Origin: Clostridiales bacterium
GTDB lineage: Bacteria; Bacillota; Clostridia; Peptostreptococcales; Acidaminobacteraceae
Direction: 5' to 3'
Length of the DNA: 45,873 bases
Assembly (NCBI GenBank): GCA_016933835.1
Contig: JAFGAC010000004.1
Coordinates: 1-45,873 of the forward strand
Position numbers and translations under genes: made by a program. A model generated the notes under the pieces. That model did no database searches. It saw nothing but the letters and a program-made list of their open reading frames with translations, and was not told the origin of the DNA. Numbering within the stretch: the first letter of the stretch is position 1; each line of letters opens with the position of its first letter. Positions 42,748-45,873 of this stretch are shown here, piece by piece.

Positions 42748-43659
42748 TTATTTTTTACCAGTTCCACCGGAACTGTTTGATCCTCCATTTTTTCCATCCA
42801 TATTACTTGAATCATTTTTATCATCACTATTTGAATTTTCATTTTCTTCTATTATTTCATTTTTTTCACCATTTGAATTCATGCTCTGTTTCCCTTTTAT
42901 TTCATAGATTTTCTGTTCTTTATTTGTTTCTTCAACTTCCTCTACTAGTTCTTTAACCGTTTTTTCTGAATGATTCTGATATTTTGTGACATCAGCTTTA
43001 TCTGATTCTTTCCCATTTTCTTCAGTTATTCTATCAATTAAATTAAGTTTTCCAGGGGAAATTTCAAATTTTTCATTAATCAACTGATATCTTGTATGGT
43101 CTTCCATAATACCATTTGTAACAATGACATCTGGTGCAACTAAATTATCTGTAATATCTACAACGATTCCATCTACAATTGTTTCATTCGAATGCTTATC
43201 GTTGACCGTAATCAACACAATATTTTCAACATTTTCAATAAAATATCCCATTTCTTCTACATCATTGATAATGTCTTTAACTGCTATCTCAACTGATTGA
43301 TGTCTATAATTATCTAATTTATCGACTATTTCAATGCCTTCCTGGTTAACCCCTCTGATGTTTAAAACTCTTTCAAATCGATTGTAGGTAATCTCCATGC
43401 TTGGATTGATATCGATATTTATATAGCCATATGGCGTATAATATGCAGCAAAACCGACACCACTTGTAAAAAAAATCAATATTGAAGCTGCCATTGCTAT
43501 ATATCTACTCATCATATTTCTCGAATGATCTTTCATCTCATAAGAAATTTCATCACCGATCTGATAATTAAAACTCGATTTTTTCGATTCAATAAATTCA
43601 CCCTCTTCATTCAATAAAATAAGATTATCTTCCAATATCTCAATTACAATCCCTTTCAC
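42748..43659 (-). CDS. rsgI: anti-sigma factor RsgI-like
   Basis: GTG at 43659 is chosen because GGAGGTGA lies five bases upstream, giving MKGIVIEILEDNLILL, the standard RsgI N-terminal anti-sigma domain (about 1-50). One membrane segment (about 52-72; YIAMAASILIFFTSGVGFAA) leads to an extracytoplasmic domain with the family motif YGYINIDINPSMEI. The C-terminal 90 residues are low-complexity (Glu, Lys, Asn, Ser, Gly), without a carbohydrate-binding module. RsgI holds SigI inactive until an outside signal is sensed. The gene follows sigI by five bases. Confidence 0.9.
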   Translation of the reverse strand: MKGIVIEILEDNLILLNEEGEFIESKKSSFNYQIGDEISYEMKDHSRNMMSRYIAMAASILIFFTSGVGFAAYYTPYGYINIDINPSMEITYNRFERVLNIRGVNQEGIEIVDKLDNYRHQSVEIAVKDIINDVEEMGYFIENVENIVLITVNDKHSNETIVDGIVVDITDNLVAPDVIVTNGIMEDHTRYQLINEKFEISPGKLNLIDRITEENGKESDKADVTKYQNHSEKTVKELVEEVEETNKEQKIYEIKGKQSMNSNGEKNEIIEENENSNSDDKNDSSNMDGKNGGSNSSGGTGKK

Positions 43660-43664
43660 AACTC

Positions 43665-44363
43665 TCACCTCCATTTAATATACTCTTTGATGAATTCATA
43701 ATCTCCATCAAGTATAATTACCAGTGCTATTATATATATACGTCCACGTTCGAGTTTTTTTTGAGGTATTGGGTAAATTTCTTGAATTTTTTTTATAGGC
43801 AATCTTCTATTTTTAAAAAGCTCCTCTTTTATGTCACTACTCTCATTAATTTCATACGCAATTTTCTTATACAAATTTCTTAATTTCTCTTGCTTCGGTG
43901 AGTGTTTCACCAAATCAGCCATTGTAATTTTCCAATCAAGTAAATTTACTTTTAGAATATTAATTTCATCTTTTCTGAGTTTATTTTCTTTTTCAACATC
44001 ATATTTTTCCAAGGAAATATCTTTCTGAATTGATTCATTTTTCTTATTTTTGCTTGTAAAATCAATTGAAATAATATCACCATTTTTCTTTTCCAATCTA
44101 TAATAGTCTGTCAATCTAGAACTGATTATTAAATTTGCATATGACAAAAAACTTCCTCGTTCTATATCAAACCGATCAATAGCTTCAGAAAAAGCCATCA
44201 ATGCGATGCTGTATTCATCATCATCCTTACTCATATATTTTCCGTTTTTTTTGAAAATCTGATTCATAATAAATCCATTGTATTCCTCAATCAGCTTTTC
44301 TCTCTCGTAATTGCTTACTTTTGCTAAGTAAACTCTTTTTTCAAGAATATTTAATTCTTTCAC
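43665..44363 (-). CDS. sigI: RNA polymerase sigma factor SigI
   Basis: The 232-residue sigma-70-type factor has a region 2 (FIMNQIFKKNGKYMSKDDDE, then ALMAFSEAIDRFDIERGSFL, YANLIISSRLTDYYR), characteristic of the SigI group. A C-terminal domain replaces region 4 (NRRLPIKKIQEIYPIPQKKLERGRIYIIAL in parts). GTG at 44363 follows AGGTGA; the earlier GTG is inside that site. Immediate neighbour of rsgI. In other clostridia SigI-RsgI pairs control surface or polysaccharide-active proteins; the SLH gene downstream is the likely local target. Confidence 0.9.
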   Translation of the reverse strand: MKELNILEKRVYLAKVSNYEREKLIEEYNGFIMNQIFKKNGKYMSKDDDEYSIALMAFSEAIDRFDIERGSFLSYANLIISSRLTDYYRLEKKNGDIISIDFTSKNKKNESIQKDISLEKYDVEKENKLRKDEINILKVNLLDWKITMADLVKHSPKQEKLRNLYKKIAYEINESSDIKEELFKNRRLPIKKIQEIYPIPQKKLERGRIYIIALVIILDGDYEFIKEYIKWR

Positions 44364-44380
44364 ATCAATCACCTACTTTT

Positions 44381-44420
44381 TAAAAAAGTGCTGCATAAAG
44401 AAATCCTTTATGCAACACTT
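44381..44420 (-). terminator. Terminator upstream of sigI
   Basis: AAGTG-TGCATAAAG and CTTTATGCA-CACTT form a 14-bp stem with one mismatch, followed by TTTTTT on the minus strand. It leaves little room for a separate sigI promoter. Confidence 0.85.
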
Positions 44421-44429
44421 CATCTTGTC

Positions 44430-45203
44430 CTATTCTGCTAGACTTCTATTGGATGATGTTCTTTTTGGTAAATTACCTATAGAATCTTGCATTCCTCCCG
44501 TTGTTTTGGCACCTATCTCTACTTTGAAAGTTTGAACAGCTAAATAAGTTTCATTGAACATGACAATCGCACCATCTACAGTCAAAGCTAGGATATAGCT
44601 ATGTCCCTCAACTAACTCATCAACTTCTTCAGCTTTTAGTTTGTATTTATAAAATTCTCCTTTTACAATACCATCAACCATATTGCTGTTTTTTCCGGAA
44701 TTTTTTAAAGTAATACGATCATAAGGAATTTCTTTGACTAACTGTCCAATCACTGCGTTTCCATTTTCATCATATTCTTTATCAAAAATACTGATGCTCG
44801 GATACAGCGTGCTTGATTCAAAAAGCCAGAACTTCACTTGAGTTGCCTTTCTACCTAAAAGGAAATTATCCATAATTGGTGGAATCCATGTTCCATTGCC
44901 GCTGTAGACATCTCCCTTCCAAACGTATCCAGGTACTTCAACCAATTCTTGACCAACAAGATTAAGAATCATTGCATCCAGTAATTGATGGTCATCACCA
45001 AACAACTCTGCATTAACAGTGACATTTTCCTCTTCACCAAGATCATTTAAATCAACATCCAGGCTTACTTCAAAAACTTCTCCTATCAAATCTACTTCAC
45101 TAATATTCCAATCATCTTCAACAATACTTCCAACACGATCAACAAGTGTCAACCCTTCAATCAAATCAGTTTCTATACTGGCTTCTTGATTGACTTTTAT
45201 CAT
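44430..45203 (-). CDS. C-terminal part of a surface protein separated by an in-frame TGA
   Basis: The 257-residue frame is the continuation, in the same reading frame, of the next entry after a TGA at 45234-45236 and 10 sense codons. The sequence is acidic and beta-rich (FEVSLDVDLNDLGEEENVTV, GYVWKGDVYSGNGTWIPP), with no signal peptide and no recognised domain. The ATG at 45203 has only a weak GGA upstream. It probably is the rest of one gene broken by a nonsense change, or is made at low level by reinitiation. Function unknown. Confidence 0.55.
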   Translation of the reverse strand: MIKVNQEASIETDLIEGLTLVDRVGSIVEDDWNISEVDLIGEVFEVSLDVDLNDLGEEENVTVNAELFGDDHQLLDAMILNLVGQELVEVPGYVWKGDVYSGNGTWIPPIMDNFLLGRKATQVKFWLFESSTLYPSISIFDKEYDENGNAVIGQLVKEIPYDRITLKNSGKNSNMVDGIVKGEFYKYKLKAEEVDELVEGHSYILALTVDGAIVMFNETYLAVQTFKVEIGAKTTGGMQDSIGNLPKRTSSNRSLAE

Positions 45204-45233
45204 AGAGAATCCATCTCTATATACTTCTGATAT

Positions 45234-45873
45234 TCATGTATGTCCTGCAACATACACAGGATCTCCATTGTTTGATGTTCCAACTGGAATAGTAAATCTG
45301 AGTTTTGAAATATCTTCAGTGTAAACAAGTCGATCCACATCAATCACCAAAATAAATGATGTGACACCATCTTCAATTATTACAGTTACAGGTTCAACTT
45401 CTAATGTATACACTGTTTCAAAGTAAGAATATGGAATATCCTCTTCATGTAAATTCTCAAGTTCCTCAGGATCTACATCCAATACACCAAAATCGATGAT
45501 TGCATAGTCAAAATCAACTTCACCATTGATTTCCCCTTCAATTTCAACCATTAAATGATTGCTTTCTATACTTCTCTGTGCACCTATAGTAAATTTGCTT
45601 GCAGTCAGATCACCATATAAATCCCAATCATAAACAATTGTCTGTTCAACTGATGAATGAATAATATTCAATTCATAGTCAATATCTTCTCCACCATTGC
45701 TTCCTTTTTCTTCTTTTCCACCTTGAGATGATTCCAAAGGAAGAACTTCTAATTCAAGGGCTTCTTCATCTGACGGTGGCTCTTCTTCATCTGACGGTGG
45801 CTCTTCTTCGTCTGCCGGTGGCTCTTCTTCGTCTGCCGGTGGCTCTTCTTCGTCTGCCGGTGGCTCTTCTTCG
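45234..45873 (-). CDS. acidic surface protein with Glu-Pro heptad repeats, 5' end beyond window, ends at in-frame TGA
   Basis: The reading frame is open to the window edge, so the N-terminus is missing. The visible start is a run of seven-residue repeats (EEEPPAD, then EEEPPSD). After a linker (GGKEEKGSNGGED) comes a beta-rich acidic domain (SNHLMVEIEGEINGEVDFDY, YSYFETVYTLEVEPVTV). It ends GHT at TGA 45236-45234, with the frame continuing as the previous entry. The repeats resemble wall-spanning linkers. I do not recognise the domain. It is upstream of sigI in the same direction. Confidence 0.6.
   Translation of the reverse strand, partial: EEEPPADEEEPPADEEEPPADEEEPPSDEEEPPSDEEALELEVLPLESSQGGKEEKGSNGGEDIDYELNIIHSSVEQTIVYDWDLYGDLTASKFTIGAQRSIESNHLMVEIEGEINGEVDFDYAIIDFGVLDVDPEELENLHEEDIPYSYFETVYTLEVEPVTVIIEDGVTSFILVIDVDRLVYTEDISKLRFTIPVGTSNNGDPVYVAGHT
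45767..45873 (-). repeat. 21-bp tandem coding repeat (Glu-Glu-Glu-Pro-Pro-Ala/Ser-Asp)
   Basis: About five copies of a 21-base unit run into the window end. The three distal units are identical at DNA level (PPAD form); the two nearest the domain encode PPSD. Copy number beyond 45873 is unknown. Confidence 0.9.

Noticed and set aside
45234-45236. In-frame TGA as a selenocysteine codon
   Set aside because: No redox motif surrounds the position and no evident SECIS-like hairpin follows. Other genes use TGA as a normal stop, so reassignment is not supported.
45767-45873. Regular repeats as a CRISPR array
   Set aside because: The 21-bp units are contiguous without spacers and encode an in-frame Glu-Pro heptad.

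Overview
This window comes from an AT-rich, low-GC Gram-positive anaerobe of the Clostridia. The evidence is strong AGGAGG-type ribosome binding sites, frequent TTG/GTG starts, a SigI/RsgI pair, S-layer homology domains, MocR and hybrid-cluster-protein-associated small proteins, and many short AT-rich terminators. No rRNA, tRNA, insertion sequence, phage gene or CRISPR array was seen. I cannot name the genus.

Layout. (1) 1-4360: the end of an SRAP/YedK gene, then a divergent redox block. Leftward genes encode NusG-domain-II, Gx-transporter, thioredoxin and membrane 4Fe-4S proteins. Rightward genes encode an ApbE flavin transferase lipoprotein and an FMN-binding lipoprotein. This resembles flavin-based extracellular electron transfer loci. 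(2) 4400-7707: a methyltransferase-like protein, a ferritin-like protein, a MocR regulator and a cold-shock protein. (3) 7802-17217: a long leftward run. Its distal part (lysA, serine hydrolase, NlpC/P60 peptidase, Ala-Glu epimerase) looks like murein-peptide processing. It is preceded by an enhancer-binding regulator gene and an exact sigma-54 promoter match. The upstream part carries nitroreductase, YjbR, CobO, SIR2, a TM1266-like protein and an S1-domain protein. (4) 17338-22324: a split permease with a fused ferredoxin domain, an MFS exporter behind an attenuator-like leader, a GGDEF protein and a TspO-like protein. (5) 22615-25225: a small redox-disulfide pair, a VOC protein, a secreted protein and a chagasin-like protease inhibitor.

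(6) 25226-38492 is the most interesting part. Two large paralogous surface proteins (SdrD-B, SpaA and DUF11-like repeats), a sortase and a secreted transglutaminase-like protein are accompanied by five cyclic-di-GMP-I (GEMM-I) riboswitch aptamers: a tandem pair, a single, and a second tandem pair. Two more GGDEF proteins follow. The first three aptamers are each followed by a terminator. In two of these, aptamer and terminator share a strand, which predicts ligand-ON control. Two of the five aptamers carry A instead of G at the ligand-contacting position equivalent to G20 of the Vc2 aptamer.

(7) 38749-45873: an aminopeptidase P, a RidA protein, an SLH/Ig-like surface protein with its apparent SigI-RsgI regulators, and a partial surface protein split by an in-frame TGA.

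Taken together, the window links c-di-GMP synthesis to the display of sortase-anchored adhesins, beside envelope recycling and extracytoplasmic redox functions. Assignments rest on motif recognition by eye; no database search was run.
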